DNA of 64,000 nt, from assembly GCA_029239605.1 (NCBI GenBank), contig JARBUO010000004.1, positions 1 to 64,000 on the forward strand, read 5' to 3'. Shown piece after piece: positions 37,830-46,640 of this stretch. The notes under the pieces are model-generated. The model made no database searches and was not told the DNA's origin. It saw only the letters and a program-made list of their open reading frames with translations. Origin of the DNA: Bacillota bacterium (GTDB taxonomy: Bacteria; Bacillota; Clostridia; Peptostreptococcales; Anaerovoracaceae). Every line of letters starts with the position of its first letter. Within the stretch, counting starts at the first letter, position 1. The translations under genes and the position numbers were made by a program.

Positions 37830-37896
37830 AAGCAACTCTCCGTTTCTGTATTTTAAGCCGTGCTATAACTGATACACGGACCCTCGTACTGGTAAT

Positions 37897-37958
37897 AAAA
37901 AAGTCAAACTGCAGTTAGGAAAACGATCAGGCTTCCCGTCCTGCAATTTGACGAATTT
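37897..37958 (-). ncRNA. Repeated structured leader element, copy A, with its own terminator
   Basis: On the minus strand box 1 AAATTCGTCA (37949-37958) is followed after 4 bases by box 2 GCAGGACGGGAAGCCTG (37928-37944). Box 2 can fold as a CAGG/CCTG hairpin whose loop ACGGG could pair with box 1. Alternatively GTCAAATTGCAG (37941-37952) pairs with CTGCAGTTTGAC (37903-37914) over 12 positions, followed by TTTTTT (37897-37902): an intrinsic terminator. Its 5' arm uses bases of both conserved boxes, so the two folds exclude each other, as in a switch that turns genes on. It lies between the purine riboswitch and the ATPase gene. Confidence 0.6.
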
Positions 37959-37980
37959 CTGTGACGATATGAAATTAAAC

Positions 37981-38014
37981 AAAAAAAATAGATTAAGAAC
38001 AGTGTTCTTAATCT
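37981..38014 (-). terminator. Terminator of the purine riboswitch
   Basis: AGATTAAGAAC and GTTCTTAATCT form a perfect stem with a 3-base loop, followed on the minus strand by ATTTTTTTT. The GAACAC inside it can instead pair with GTGTTC just after the aptamer's P1, giving an antiterminator. Ligand binding should therefore favour termination. Confidence 0.85.
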
Positions 38015-38078
38015 TCAAAATTTATGCAACACAAAAACAAAGCAAGTGCAATGCTTTCACTGCAAGAAGAAACGAACA

Positions 38079-38144
38079 CCATAGCGTAGGTAATTTATGG
38101 TTACCACGTAGAAACTCCCGCACCGTATTTGCGGACTAATATGG
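38079..38144 (-). ncRNA. Purine riboswitch aptamer, guanine class
   Basis: The minus strand matches the purine aptamer consensus. P1 is CCATA/TATGG; P2 is CCGCA/TGCGG with loop AATACGG; J2/3 is GAGTTTCTAC; P3 carries the L3 segment GGTAACCATAAATTACC. The GG in L2 and CC in L3 needed for loop-loop pairing are present. The base before TATGG in J3/1 is C, the position that reads guanine or hypoxanthine rather than adenine. It heads the leader of the nucleoside ABC transporter and adenine deaminase operon. Confidence 0.93.
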
Positions 38145-38174
38145 CTCTTTGCTTTTCACGTATAATTTACTTTA

Positions 38175-38203
38175 AATCTAGCATAACGTTCGACAAATGT
38201 CAA
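38175..38203 (-). promoter_or_regulatory. Sigma-A promoter of the purine operon
   Basis: TTGACA (38198-38203) and TAGATT (38175-38180), 17 bp apart on the minus strand, place the start near 38168, about 24 bases before the riboswitch aptamer. Confidence 0.85.
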
Positions 38204-38263
38204 TAGAATTTATCATTTAAGATGTCCCAATGTCTACAGTTTTCGGAGATATTGGCGAAATAA

Positions 38264-38287
38264 CAAGAAGAAAGGCTCATTTGAGCC
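38264..38287 (-). terminator. Terminator of the sugar operon
   Basis: AGGCTCA and TGAGCCT pair around a two-base loop, then TTCTTCTTG on the minus strand. It overlaps the end of the GNAT relic and closes the operon ending with the isomerase. Confidence 0.65.
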
Positions 38288-38483
38288 TCATCTTTAAGAT
38301 AGGAAACGGATTCCCCTGTTCGTCAAATTCCGTACGATCAATCACTTCGAAGCCAAAACGTTTGTAAAATATTTCAACTTTTCCCTGCACAATTCCCAGA
38401 AAACCTGCCGGTGTTTGATCTTCATATGCAACAATTAGCTGCTCAATATTTCGCACCCCTGTTTCAACGAATGGATGCAGAGC
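38277..38483 (-). pseudogene. GNAT acetyltransferase relic
   Basis: A 68-codon minus-strand frame after a TAG reads ALHPFVETGVRNIEQLIVAY, then GFLGIVQGKVEIFYKRFGFEV and ends FPILKMRLK. This is the start and end of a GNAT protein joined directly: the acetyl-CoA binding core (RxxGxG/A helix) expected between GKVE and FYKRFGFEV is missing. There is no start codon. It is a relic with an internal deletion of perhaps 50 or more codons, lying immediately past the isomerase gene. Confidence 0.75.
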
Positions 38484-38499
38484 CTAGCAAAAACCGCAA

Positions 38500-39204
38500 C
38501 TATTGTTGCGATAGCTGCGGCCTTGGGTATTCATTGCAGAGTAAGCGGTATGGAGGTTCATCCTCCTCAATGGCGGGAAAACGGCCAATGGGTTCCAGAA
38601 AACGGTTGTCGGTATTATCATCATTGCATTGACTTACCTCACCTAACAGTACCGGCCCCGTACCCTCCTCCACAGAAAAGTCATGGTATAGATATGGCTG
38701 TATCGCGATGCTCTCACCCGGCGTCAGGCGTACCTGAGTGCCAGCGGGAACAGTCAGCTGACGGCCATCCGTATAGACATGTACCTCCCCGGTCTCATCC
38801 AGAGTCTCATCGGGGGCAGCGTTATAAACACGGATCAGAATGTTTCCTCCGCCTCTGTTGATGATATCTTCCATCTTGCTCCAGTGAAAGTGCATTGGTG
38901 CGTATTGCCCTTCCCTCAGATAGAGCAGCTTTTCGGCGTAGGTCTTTGCGTATTTGTCCTTCATGGCTAAGTTGCCGTTACGGATTGTAATCAGCGAAAA
39001 TCCTACCTTTGAAAAGTCGCCCAGACCATAGTCGGTGATATCCCATCCCAACATATTGTCGCGTATTTCATCATATTCAAATCCCTTGGAGTTCCACTCC
39101 TCCGGTGTAAAATGGCAAAACGGAGGAAGCGCAAATCGGTATTCCTTTAGAAACAGCTCCATTTCTGCCAGTGCCTTGTTTATCTCACTTCGTTTCATTG
39201 TCAT
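38500..39204 (-). CDS. D-lyxose ketol-isomerase family protein
   Basis: A 234-residue cupin-fold protein of the D-lyxose isomerase family. Metal ligands are visible in YAPMHFHWSKMEDIINRGGG (His, His, Glu); PYLYHDFSVEEGTGPVLLGEVSQCNDDNTDNRFLEP is a second family block. Known members interconvert D-lyxose/D-xylulose and D-mannose/D-fructose. It overlaps the stop of the PfkB kinase gene, so isomerisation followed by phosphorylation of the ketose is a natural pair. Last intact gene of the sugar operon. Confidence 0.87.
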   Translation of the reverse strand: MTMKRSEINKALAEMELFLKEYRFALPPFCHFTPEEWNSKGFEYDEIRDNMLGWDITDYGLGDFSKVGFSLITIRNGNLAMKDKYAKTYAEKLLYLREGQYAPMHFHWSKMEDIINRGGGNILIRVYNAAPDETLDETGEVHVYTDGRQLTVPAGTQVRLTPGESIAIQPYLYHDFSVEEGTGPVLLGEVSQCNDDNTDNRFLEPIGRFPAIEEDEPPYRLLCNEYPRPQLSQQ

Positions 39205-40169
39205 TCCCCTTTATCGGCCAAGAATTCCTTGACCATGCTTATTGTGGGCATAGCAGGTATCCCTCCGCGTTTTTGAACACACAGAGATGCAACCGCATTT
39301 GCAAATACAGTAAAATCCAGAAGCTGCGTTTGGTCAAGTTCATCGGGACGAAGCCCGCTCACTGCCAGTTTATAGAGAAAGCCTCCCCAGAAAGCGTCAC
39401 CGGCACCGGTGGTGTCAGCTACTGAAACATTTGGATCCAGGATGGGTACCATCACGGATGTGCCTTCCACGGCAGTATAGGCACCATTGCTTCCAAGGGT
39501 AACCACTGCACAGGAAATTCCCTTTTGGAAAAGATAATTCGCTGCAGCCTCAGGAGAAGATTCTCCCGTTATCAGCTCGACTTCCTCGTCGCTAATTTTT
39601 ACAATGTCTGCAAAATGAAGAACGCTTTGCATTATTTCTGTAGCTTCATTCTCGCTTCTCCAAAGCGGCGCACGGTAGTTCGGATCATAAGATATGATGG
39701 CTCCCGCCTTTTTCGCTGCGATCACCGCTTCTATGGTAGCAGAACGCGAAGGCTCATCAGTCAATGAGAGAGAGCCAAAGTGAAAAATTCTGCATTCCTC
39801 TGTGAGCTCGCCCTTAACCTCACTTGTCAGAAGACAGGTGTCGGCTCCAGGTTTTCGTGCAAAGGAGAATTTTCGCTCTCCCGAGTCTGACAGTTCAACA
39901 AAGGCAAGGGTTGTAAACACATCCCCGGCACTGATTAGTCCGCGGGTATCAACGCCCTTTTCTTCAAGCACTCTGCGCAAATAATCTCCGTGCATATCTT
40001 TGCCTACCTTACCGATAAATGCAGTGCTTAATCCTAAGTTCGAAGCGGCGCAAAGTACGTTTGCAGGCGCACCGCCAGGGTTTTGTTCAAACAGGCGCGT
40101 GCCATTCTCGCTTCTACCGTGGTATGTAAAATCAATCAATAGCTCACCCAATGCGACGATATCGAACAT
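39201..40169 (-). CDS. PfkB-family sugar kinase (fructokinase-like)
   Basis: A 322-residue kinase starting MFDIVALGELLIDFT. It has NPGGAPANVLCAASNLGL and the catalytic motif VADTTGAGDAFWGGFLYKL near residue 250. The pattern matches ScrK-type fructokinases. It lies in the operon with a ChvE-type ABC importer and a lyxose/mannose isomerase, so a free ketose such as fructose or xylulose is a likely substrate. Confidence 0.88.
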   Translation of the reverse strand: MFDIVALGELLIDFTYHGRSENGTRLFEQNPGGAPANVLCAASNLGLSTAFIGKVGKDMHGDYLRRVLEEKGVDTRGLISAGDVFTTLAFVELSDSGERKFSFARKPGADTCLLTSEVKGELTEECRIFHFGSLSLTDEPSRSATIEAVIAAKKAGAIISYDPNYRAPLWRSENEATEIMQSVLHFADIVKISDEEVELITGESSPEAAANYLFQKGISCAVVTLGSNGAYTAVEGTSVMVPILDPNVSVADTTGAGDAFWGGFLYKLAVSGLRPDELDQTQLLDFTVFANAVASLCVQKRGGIPAMPTISMVKEFLADKGE

Positions 40170-40239
40170 TCAATCACTCCCAAAAAAAATTAATAACCGA
40201 GCAACGTTAAATGACAACGGTCATTCTATCCTTATTCCA

Positions 40240-40299
40240 ATACTAAAAATAGTATCGTATTGTTTCCTTGTAAATTTTTGCAGTATTTTGGAAACAGTA
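40240..40299 (-). promoter_or_regulatory. Two inverted repeats in the gap before the kinase gene
   Basis: The 234-bp gap between the sugar-binding protein and the kinase holds the palindrome ATACTAAAAATAGTAT (40240-40255) and TATTGTTTCC / GGAAACAGTA (40258-40267, 40290-40299). They may be operator or attenuation structures; no promoter could be fixed with confidence. Confidence 0.4.
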
Positions 40300-40350
40300 T
40301 AACACAAAAGGAGTGCCGATTTCAGCAAATATTTTCGCGTCTGCAAATCG

Positions 40351-40376
40351 GACAGCAGAGAGATATCCCTGCTGTC
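40351..40376 (-). repeat. Hairpin after the sugar-binding protein gene
   Basis: GACAGCAG and CTGCTGTC pair around a ten-base loop, 27 bp past the stop. No T-run follows on the minus strand. It may protect the binding-protein mRNA end, which would raise its level over downstream genes. Confidence 0.55.
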
Positions 40377-40402
40377 CCCTTTGCAAAGACCAAAAATATT
40401 TC

Positions 40403-41494
40403 CTAATTCAAAAGCTCCAAACGACCGGGGTCATTAGCAAATGCTTCTTTTGCATTTTCCTTGGTAACCACCAGCGGCGGCAGTTCGTAGACGCCTACGT
40501 CCTTCTTGCCATTGTTTACTGTTGTATCAGGAGCGGGCATACCGTTTCCTGCTTGCAGAGATTTAATGATTTCAATGGTTTTGCCTACCAGAACGTCGGT
40601 TGGCTTTGCAACAGTTGAATACTGTTTGCCGGACCAGATCCACTGAACAGACTCATTCTCTGCATCAAGACCCGATACTACGGGAATCTTCTGACCAGCC
40701 TGCTCTGATGCGGTTATGATCGCACGAGCGATGCCGTCATTTGGAGAGAGAACGCCGTCGATTTCTTTATCCGCATAGAATCCGGAGAGAAGGGAATCCA
40801 TACGAGCTTGTGCTTTTGAATTGTCCCAATCCATGGTAGCACACTGTGTGAAATCAGTTTGACCGGATACGACGACCAGAGTACCGTCATCAATCTTAGG
40901 CTGCAGTACGGACATAGCACCCTTAAAGAAGTTGGGGGCGTTAGGATCTGCGGGTCCGCCTCCGAACAGCTCAATGTTGTAAGGGCCTTCACCCTTTTGG
41001 GCTGCCAATCCATCCAGCAAAGCCTGACCTTGCAGTTCTCCGGTTTTGACACTGCCAAACTGAACTACGCCGTCAACGCCTGTTGTGTTTTCGATGAGAC
41101 GGTCATAACCGATGATTTTAATTCCGGCAGCTTCCGCTTCTTCCAGAACTGCACCAAGCTGTGAACCGTCAACAGGTCCTACTACGATTACCTTTGCACC
41201 GTTCTGAATCATGGACTCGATCTGCTGCTGCTGCTGCGGAACCTTATTGTCTGCGTGCTGGACGATTGCCTCGAATCCGGCAGCTTCCAATTGCGTTCTG
41301 AACATTTCGTCTGCTTCTGCCCAGTTCTGGGTTCCAAGCCAAGGAAGTGCAACACCGATGACTGCGTCTGCGGCAAAGCCGTCACCCTCTGCAGCCGGCG
41401 GCTCTACGGGTTCATTTTTCGCTCCTCCGCAGCCTGTCAATGCCATTGCCATGATGAGTAATGCAACAAGGAACAGGGATACACGTTTTTTCAT
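40403..41494 (-). CDS. Sugar ABC transporter substrate-binding lipoprotein (ChvE type)
   Basis: A 363-residue periplasmic-binding-fold lipoprotein: signal MKKRVSLFLVALLIMAMALT and lipidated cysteine in TGCGG. ADAVIGVALPWLGTQNWAEADEMF opens the mature domain; QQQQIESMIQNGAKVIVVGPVDG and LSPNDGIARAIITA are type-1 sugar-binding positions. It pairs with the GguA/GguB-like ATPase and permease upstream, a multiple-monosaccharide importer class. GGAGGAG precedes the ATG. Confidence 0.9.
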   Translation of the reverse strand: MKKRVSLFLVALLIMAMALTGCGGAKNEPVEPPAAEGDGFAADAVIGVALPWLGTQNWAEADEMFRTQLEAAGFEAIVQHADNKVPQQQQQIESMIQNGAKVIVVGPVDGSQLGAVLEEAEAAGIKIIGYDRLIENTTGVDGVVQFGSVKTGELQGQALLDGLAAQKGEGPYNIELFGGGPADPNAPNFFKGAMSVLQPKIDDGTLVVVSGQTDFTQCATMDWDNSKAQARMDSLLSGFYADKEIDGVLSPNDGIARAIITASEQAGQKIPVVSGLDAENESVQWIWSGKQYSTVAKPTDVLVGKTIEIIKSLQAGNGMPAPDTTVNNGKKDVGVYELPPLVVTKENAKEAFANDPGRLELLN

Positions 41495-41629
41495 TTCTCT
41501 TTCTCCTCCCGTTTTAAGTCCATCGACTAATATGTAATCCCGACCACAGTCTAACAGGAACCGCTGTCGGCAGGGTTACCTTCCTTATCGTTTCATTCCT
41601 TATGTATTATCTTCTTTTAATTGCCTTCC

Positions 41630-42892
41630 TTATTCGTTAACTTCTTCTTTATTGCCTTCCTTAGGACTGCCTCCACTGAAGCTGCTTTCCTTGCCGGGAA
41701 ACAGCCTTCCTATGATGGAGGGACGTCCCTGCTGCTTATTGAAAACATCAAAGGCAACCGCGGCAAGCAATACAAATCCCTTAATAACCTGAGTACGGTC
41801 AGCACCGACACCCATCAGCATCAGCCCTGAGTTGAGAACGGCCATCACCAGTCCTCCTACCATGGTTGCAAGAACAGTGCCGACGCCGCCGGAGACTGCT
41901 GCACCTCCAATAAAAACAGACGCAATGGCATCTAATTCCCAGCCGGTGCCATCTGACGGTCCCGCTGCTGTTGAACGGCCAACGAACATAATCCCGGCCA
42001 GAGCCGCAAGCAGAGACATATTGAGCATCGTGAGGAAATAGGTTCTCTGAACATTAACGCCGGACAGAGCTGCCGCGCTCTTATTCCCTCCCACAGCATA
42101 GATGTGGCGACCAAATCTGGTACGTTGCGTTATGATGTGGTAAATGATAACCAAAACGACCAGAATCAGTCCCGGTACAGGGAAGGAAGTGCCGGGACGG
42201 CCTGTTCCGAAAATCCATGTTAAATAACCTATGGCGATACCGATGAGACCGATCCGAACCAGTACCGGCCAAAGCTCCTCTGTCGTTTCTGACAGCCTTG
42301 CCGAGCGATTGTACTTCCGCAGCTGCGAAAATGCAACAGCAGCAATTCCAACGACGCCCAGCAGCAGTGTCGAGTTGTTCATTCCAGTAAAGGCCGGACC
42401 CCAATCCGGCAGGTATCCTGCACCGAACACTTTCAGTTCCGATGGAGCCGGTACCGAGATTGACTTTGAAATCCAGATTACGCCGCCGCGGAAAATCATC
42501 ATACCGCCCAGTGTGGTAATAAAGCCAGGAATACCGAGACGGGACAGCCAAAATCCTTGCCACGCTCCGATTGCAGCACCGATTGCCAGGCTGAGCAGTA
42601 CTGCCACCCACCAAGGCAACCCGAGATCCCGTGCAGTAAGCGCCATCACCATTCCGGAAAAACCGGCTACCGATCCAACGGATAAATCAATCTGACCAAT
42701 TACAATGACCATCAGCATACCAATAGCCAATACCAGCACATAAGCATTGCCGGATATCAGGTTCTGAAAATTCGAGGAGGTGATCATCCGACCCTCCGAA
42801 GTAATATTAAAGATGATGGTCAGCGCCACCAGAGCAATCACCATGCTGTACTGCCGCAGTCCACCGCCAAATACTTTCTGAATATATCTCAT
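41630..42892 (-). CDS. Sugar ABC transporter permease (GguB/MmsB/XylH type)
   Basis: A 420-residue permease with about ten or more helices. VIVIGQIDLSVGSVAGFSGMV is the sugar permease signature, and GGNKSAAALSGVNVQRTYFLTM is the ATPase contact loop. The extra loop between helices (KYNRSARLSETTEEL) is typical of the longer XylH/GguB group. A polar C-terminal tail follows. Its start overlaps the ATPase stop. Confidence 0.9.
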   Translation of the reverse strand: MRYIQKVFGGGLRQYSMVIALVALTIIFNITSEGRMITSSNFQNLISGNAYVLVLAIGMLMVIVIGQIDLSVGSVAGFSGMVMALTARDLGLPWWVAVLLSLAIGAAIGAWQGFWLSRLGIPGFITTLGGMMIFRGGVIWISKSISVPAPSELKVFGAGYLPDWGPAFTGMNNSTLLLGVVGIAAVAFSQLRKYNRSARLSETTEELWPVLVRIGLIGIAIGYLTWIFGTGRPGTSFPVPGLILVVLVIIYHIITQRTRFGRHIYAVGGNKSAAALSGVNVQRTYFLTMLNMSLLAALAGIMFVGRSTAAGPSDGTGWELDAIASVFIGGAAVSGGVGTVLATMVGGLVMAVLNSGLMLMGVGADRTQVIKGFVLLAAVAFDVFNKQQGRPSIIGRLFPGKESSFSGGSPKEGNKEEVNE

Positions 42893-44457
42893 AACGCCTT
42901 CCTATCCTTTCCTGCTTTCGTGTCCGCCCCAGAGGTGTTGGTCATCATTTTCATGAGTATTTCCTGATTGGCCTCCTCGCGGTCGATCACGCCCGTTACG
43001 TTCCCTTCAAAGATGGTGTAAATTCTGTCTGATATCCCAAGCAGTTCCGGCAGTTCTGAGGAAATGAGTATGACTGCTTTCCCCTGATCTGCCAGTTCAT
43101 GAATCAGTCGATATATTTCATACTTGGCGCCGACATCAATTCCCCGGGTGGGTTCATCAAGAATCAAAACATCCGGCTCTGTAAACATCCATTTGCCTAA
43201 AACAACCTTTTGCTGATTGCCGCCGGACAAGGTGTTCACACCGCGGTTAACGCTGTTTGTCTTGACATTTAAGGATTGGCGGTATTCTTCGGCAACCCGA
43301 AACTCCCGATCCAAATCAAGGAGTCTGCCGCGCATAATTCCCTTCAAATTAGCCGAAACCGTGGTCATACGAATGCTGTCTAAGAGGTTCAGACCCAAGC
43401 TCTTTCGATCCTCCGGAACGTAAGCAATTCCCTGGCGGATTGCAGAAGCTACCGAGGTCACACGGATCTGCTTTCCCCTGATTTTAATTGAGCCTCCAAG
43501 GTAGATCCCGTAATTTTGCCCAAAGATTGATCTCATTAACTCGGTTCTTCCCGCACCCATCAGCCCTGCAAATCCGACGATCTCTCCGGCTCTCACAAAG
43601 AAGCAGGAATTCTTACATACCCGACGTCCCGGATTATTGGGGTCTTCCACACACCAGTCAGACACCTCGAAGATGACCTCTCCAGGATTGGATGTGTGGG
43701 AGGGATACCGATTTTCTATGGAACGGCCTACCATGGCACGGATGATGCGATCCTCATCCACATGGCCCGCTTCCACAGAGTAGGTTTCCACAGTACGTCC
43801 GTCGCGTATTACTGTGACTGCATCTGAGATGGCTGCAATCTCGTTAAGCTTATGGGAAATCATGATGCAAGTGATGTCTCGGCTTTTTAAGCCGCGCATA
43901 AGTTCCAGCAAGTTTGCGGAATCAGCTTCGTTCAATGCGGAGGTAGGTTCATCAAGAATCAGCAGCTTGACGTTTTTGGAAAAAGCCTTGGCAATTTCAA
44001 CCAATTGCTGCTGCCCTACTCCCAAGTGTTTGATCAAGGTGCTTGGATCAATTTTCAGCCCGACCATCTCAAGCAGTTCTACTGTGCGCCGACCTGCGGC
44101 ATCCCAGTCAATCAACCCATTCTTTACAATCTCATTACCTAAAAATATGTTTTCGGTAATGGACAGCTCCGGTATCATAGTCAACTCCTGATGGATAATT
44201 GCAATGCCCGCACTCTCCGATTCTTTGATGTCTTTAAACGTCATCTCACTGCCCATGTAGATAATTTTTCCTTCATAGGAGCCGTGAGGGTAAACACCGG
44301 AAAGAACCTTCATCAAGGTTGACTTCCCGGCTCCATTTTCACCGCATATTGCGTGAATGGTTCCTCTATGTACTTCCAGCGTCACATCGTCCAGCGCGCG
44401 CACTCCCGGAAAGAGTTTGGTGATGCCTTGCATCTGTAGAATTAAAGGATGTTCCAT
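42889..44457 (-). CDS. Sugar ABC transporter double ATPase (GguA/XylG type)
   Basis: A 522-residue protein with two ABC cassettes. Domain 1: GENGAGKSTLMKVLSGVYP, LGVGQQQLVEIAKAF and LILDEPTSALN. Domain 2: GLMGAGRTELMRSIFG, LSGGNQQKVVLGKWM and LILDEPTRGIDVG. ATG 44457 follows GAGGAG; the longer frame has no site. It overlaps the permease gene (ATGA). The glycine-rich GSYEGKIIY segment is typical of xylose/multiple-sugar ATPases. Confidence 0.92.
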   Translation of the reverse strand: MEHPLILQMQGITKLFPGVRALDDVTLEVHRGTIHAICGENGAGKSTLMKVLSGVYPHGSYEGKIIYMGSEMTFKDIKESESAGIAIIHQELTMIPELSITENIFLGNEIVKNGLIDWDAAGRRTVELLEMVGLKIDPSTLIKHLGVGQQQLVEIAKAFSKNVKLLILDEPTSALNEADSANLLELMRGLKSRDITCIMISHKLNEIAAISDAVTVIRDGRTVETYSVEAGHVDEDRIIRAMVGRSIENRYPSHTSNPGEVIFEVSDWCVEDPNNPGRRVCKNSCFFVRAGEIVGFAGLMGAGRTELMRSIFGQNYGIYLGGSIKIRGKQIRVTSVASAIRQGIAYVPEDRKSLGLNLLDSIRMTTVSANLKGIMRGRLLDLDREFRVAEEYRQSLNVKTNSVNRGVNTLSGGNQQKVVLGKWMFTEPDVLILDEPTRGIDVGAKYEIYRLIHELADQGKAVILISSELPELLGISDRIYTIFEGNVTGVIDREEANQEILMKMMTNTSGADTKAGKDRKAL

Positions 44458-44497
44458 AACCACACTCCTCATACGCCTGCACCTTTGCAAGCCAATA

Positions 44498-45331
44498 TCA
44501 TATTCGATTTTTAATAAAATTCAATTGTTTCAATCCCAGGGCCACACCTTCATGATCATTGTCTGACGTGACATTTTTAGCCAGCCTTTTTACCGCTTCC
44601 GGTGCATTGCCCATAGCAAAACTGGTACCGGTTGCCAGCAGCATATCCACATCGTTATCATTGTCACCGAAGGATACTGTAGCTTCAATGGGAATCCCAT
44701 AAATCTTACAAAGATGTTTCACAGCGCTTGACTTCGAGACAGCTCCGTCCATAATTTCTAGATACGTATCTTTGGATCGATAGACAGAGAGCCCCGAAAA
44801 CTCTTCTTTCAGCGCGCTGTTCAGACCTGCAATCATCTCAGCATCACCCATACACAGCAATTTATGGATATGACCGTTTTGTGGAATCAGGTCAGGGATT
44901 CGACGTTCTATGGGTTTCGATGCTGTAATATATTGTTCCTGTAAAATCCATTTATTACGAATATTGTCTGTTATCCAGTCATTGCAGCTATAAAAGCTGC
45001 TGCAAACATGGCTCCACCCTTTTTGAATAAACGAATGAATGCGCATCACGGTTTCTCGGTCAATTCCAACCGTTTTCATCGGAGTCCCCTCCTCATCCAG
45101 AATCAAAGCGCCGCTATAGCAGACGATGGGAGCTTTGATTGCCAATTCCTGCTGCAAGGGGAAAATCCCCGAAGGCATACGAGCTGACACAAGGATAAAA
45201 GGGATGCCATCATGATAAAGTTCCTGTATCTGTTGTCTGGTCCTCTGTGAGATATGATGTGTTGAATCAACGAGCGTTCCATCAATATCACAAAAGACCA
45301 TTCTATATTGCACTGTTTCGTGGGAAGTCAT
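44498..45331 (-). CDS. HAD-superfamily Cof-type sugar phosphatase
   Basis: A 277-residue HAD hydrolase of the Cof/YbiV class (C2B cap). Motif I is VFCDIDGTLVDSTH, motif II is FILVSARMPSG, the lysine lies in KSSAVKHLCKIYGI, and motif IV is VSFGDNDNDVDML. Such enzymes dephosphorylate sugar phosphates or FMN. It is coupled to the ROK gene by a 4-bp overlap, so it probably acts on phosphosugars of this operon or relieves their toxicity. Confidence 0.88.
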   Translation of the reverse strand: MTSHETVQYRMVFCDIDGTLVDSTHHISQRTRQQIQELYHDGIPFILVSARMPSGIFPLQQELAIKAPIVCYSGALILDEEGTPMKTVGIDRETVMRIHSFIQKGWSHVCSSFYSCNDWITDNIRNKWILQEQYITASKPIERRIPDLIPQNGHIHKLLCMGDAEMIAGLNSALKEEFSGLSVYRSKDTYLEIMDGAVSKSSAVKHLCKIYGIPIEATVSFGDNDNDVDMLLATGTSFAMGNAPEAVKRLAKNVTSDNDHEGVALGLKQLNFIKNRI

Positions 45332-46599
45332 TTGCCGGAGCCTCGTCTGCCGGCTGATGAAAACATACTGGGCAGCTGCAGCACTTTATTCGTTGCCGTA
45401 GCGGCTGCACCGTATAGGGTTGGGTCTATCATGAGATTGGATATTTTGATCTGTACTTTGGTATGTAGTTCAGGAATAACACGCTGTTTTACTACCTCTT
45501 GAATAGCAGGCATCAACAAATCTCCTCCCTGAGATACTACATCGCCCAGGATAATAATGTCAGGGTTATAGGCGTTAATAATCGTAACACAGCCATAACC
45601 GATATATTCTGCGGTCTCTCTCACAACCTCAAGCGCTTTTTGGTTGCCTGCACGAGCTGCATTAAAAATAGCGTCGCAGGCTTCGCTGCTTTGAAGATTT
45701 TCTCCGTTTTCTAATGATCCGCTTGGAAGACATTCCGGCACATGCTTTTGTGCTTTCTTCCATAGTGCTGAAGCAGAGCAATACATTTCAAGACAGCCAT
45801 AGTTCCCGCACTCACAGCGCGGTCCGAGAACATCTACGCTGACATGCCCAAGTTCACAGGCAGAACCCTGGACGCCCAGAAAAAGCCTGCCGCGCTCAAT
45901 CATACCGCAGCCAACGCCTTCACCCACCAGAAAATATGCCAGCGTATGCAACGATTGACCATGACCCCCAAATAACCATTCTGCAAGAGCACCGGCGTTT
46001 GCATCATGCTCTATAAAAACCGGCTTCTGAAACTCTTCTTTAAATTCTTCGATAAAATTAATCGTGTGCCAGGCTGACATGCGGGTTACCACGGCAATGC
46101 GCCCTTCATCCCGCAGGTACGGACCTGGTACAGCAAGTCCGATTGATACTACATTTTCATACTGCTTCAGCATGTCGTGTATCTGCTTTTTCATAGAAGA
46201 CAATACGGTTTGCGGATTTTCCTCAAGGGAAAATTTTGTTTCAGTTTGGGTGTATATTTTACCCGAGATATCGAACACACCAACGGCGAACATCTCTCTT
46301 GCAAACTTTACCCCTATGATCTGATGCCTGTCGGCATTCAGTTTCAGTCCTATGGAGCGGCGGTTATCGCTGCTGCCCGTTATAATACCCACCTCAGATA
46401 CAATGCCCATTTCCATCATGGACGCAACTATTTTTGTAATAGCTGCTTGGGTAAGCCCTGTTTGCCTGGCAATATCTGCACGAGAACAAACCTCCTGCTG
46501 TTGTAATATTTTCATAACAGCGGAGCGATTCATTTCTGTCAGATCACTATTGTTTTTTCCTGTCGCACCTCTCATCTTTGCTTGTGTCCTCTTTCTCAT
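45328..46599 (-). CDS. ROK-family transcriptional repressor
   Basis: A 423-residue regulator. The N-terminal winged helix (SRADIARQTGLTQAAITKIVASMMEMGIV) is joined to a ROK kinase-like domain with GLAVPGPYLRDEG, IEHDANAGALAEWL and zinc motif CECGNYGCLEMYCS. XylR/NagC-type proteins of this build repress sugar operons until a sugar binds. It heads its own target operon, with a palindromic site over the transcription start region. Confidence 0.92.
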   Translation of the reverse strand: MRKRTQAKMRGATGKNNSDLTEMNRSAVMKILQQQEVCSRADIARQTGLTQAAITKIVASMMEMGIVSEVGIITGSSDNRRSIGLKLNADRHQIIGVKFAREMFAVGVFDISGKIYTQTETKFSLEENPQTVLSSMKKQIHDMLKQYENVVSIGLAVPGPYLRDEGRIAVVTRMSAWHTINFIEEFKEEFQKPVFIEHDANAGALAEWLFGGHGQSLHTLAYFLVGEGVGCGMIERGRLFLGVQGSACELGHVSVDVLGPRCECGNYGCLEMYCSASALWKKAQKHVPECLPSGSLENGENLQSSEACDAIFNAARAGNQKALEVVRETAEYIGYGCVTIINAYNPDIIILGDVVSQGGDLLMPAIQEVVKQRVIPELHTKVQIKISNLMIDPTLYGAAATATNKVLQLPSMFSSAGRRGSGK

Positions 46600-46618
46600 C
46601 CAGATTGACTTAACTGTG

Positions 46619-46640
46619 TTAATACATTTACTATGTTAAT
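46619..46640 (-). promoter_or_regulatory. Candidate ROK operator
   Basis: TTAATACATTTACTATGTTAAT is an imperfect AT-rich palindrome just after the -10 box of the promoter at 46641-46669, as expected for autorepression. Confidence 0.5.
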
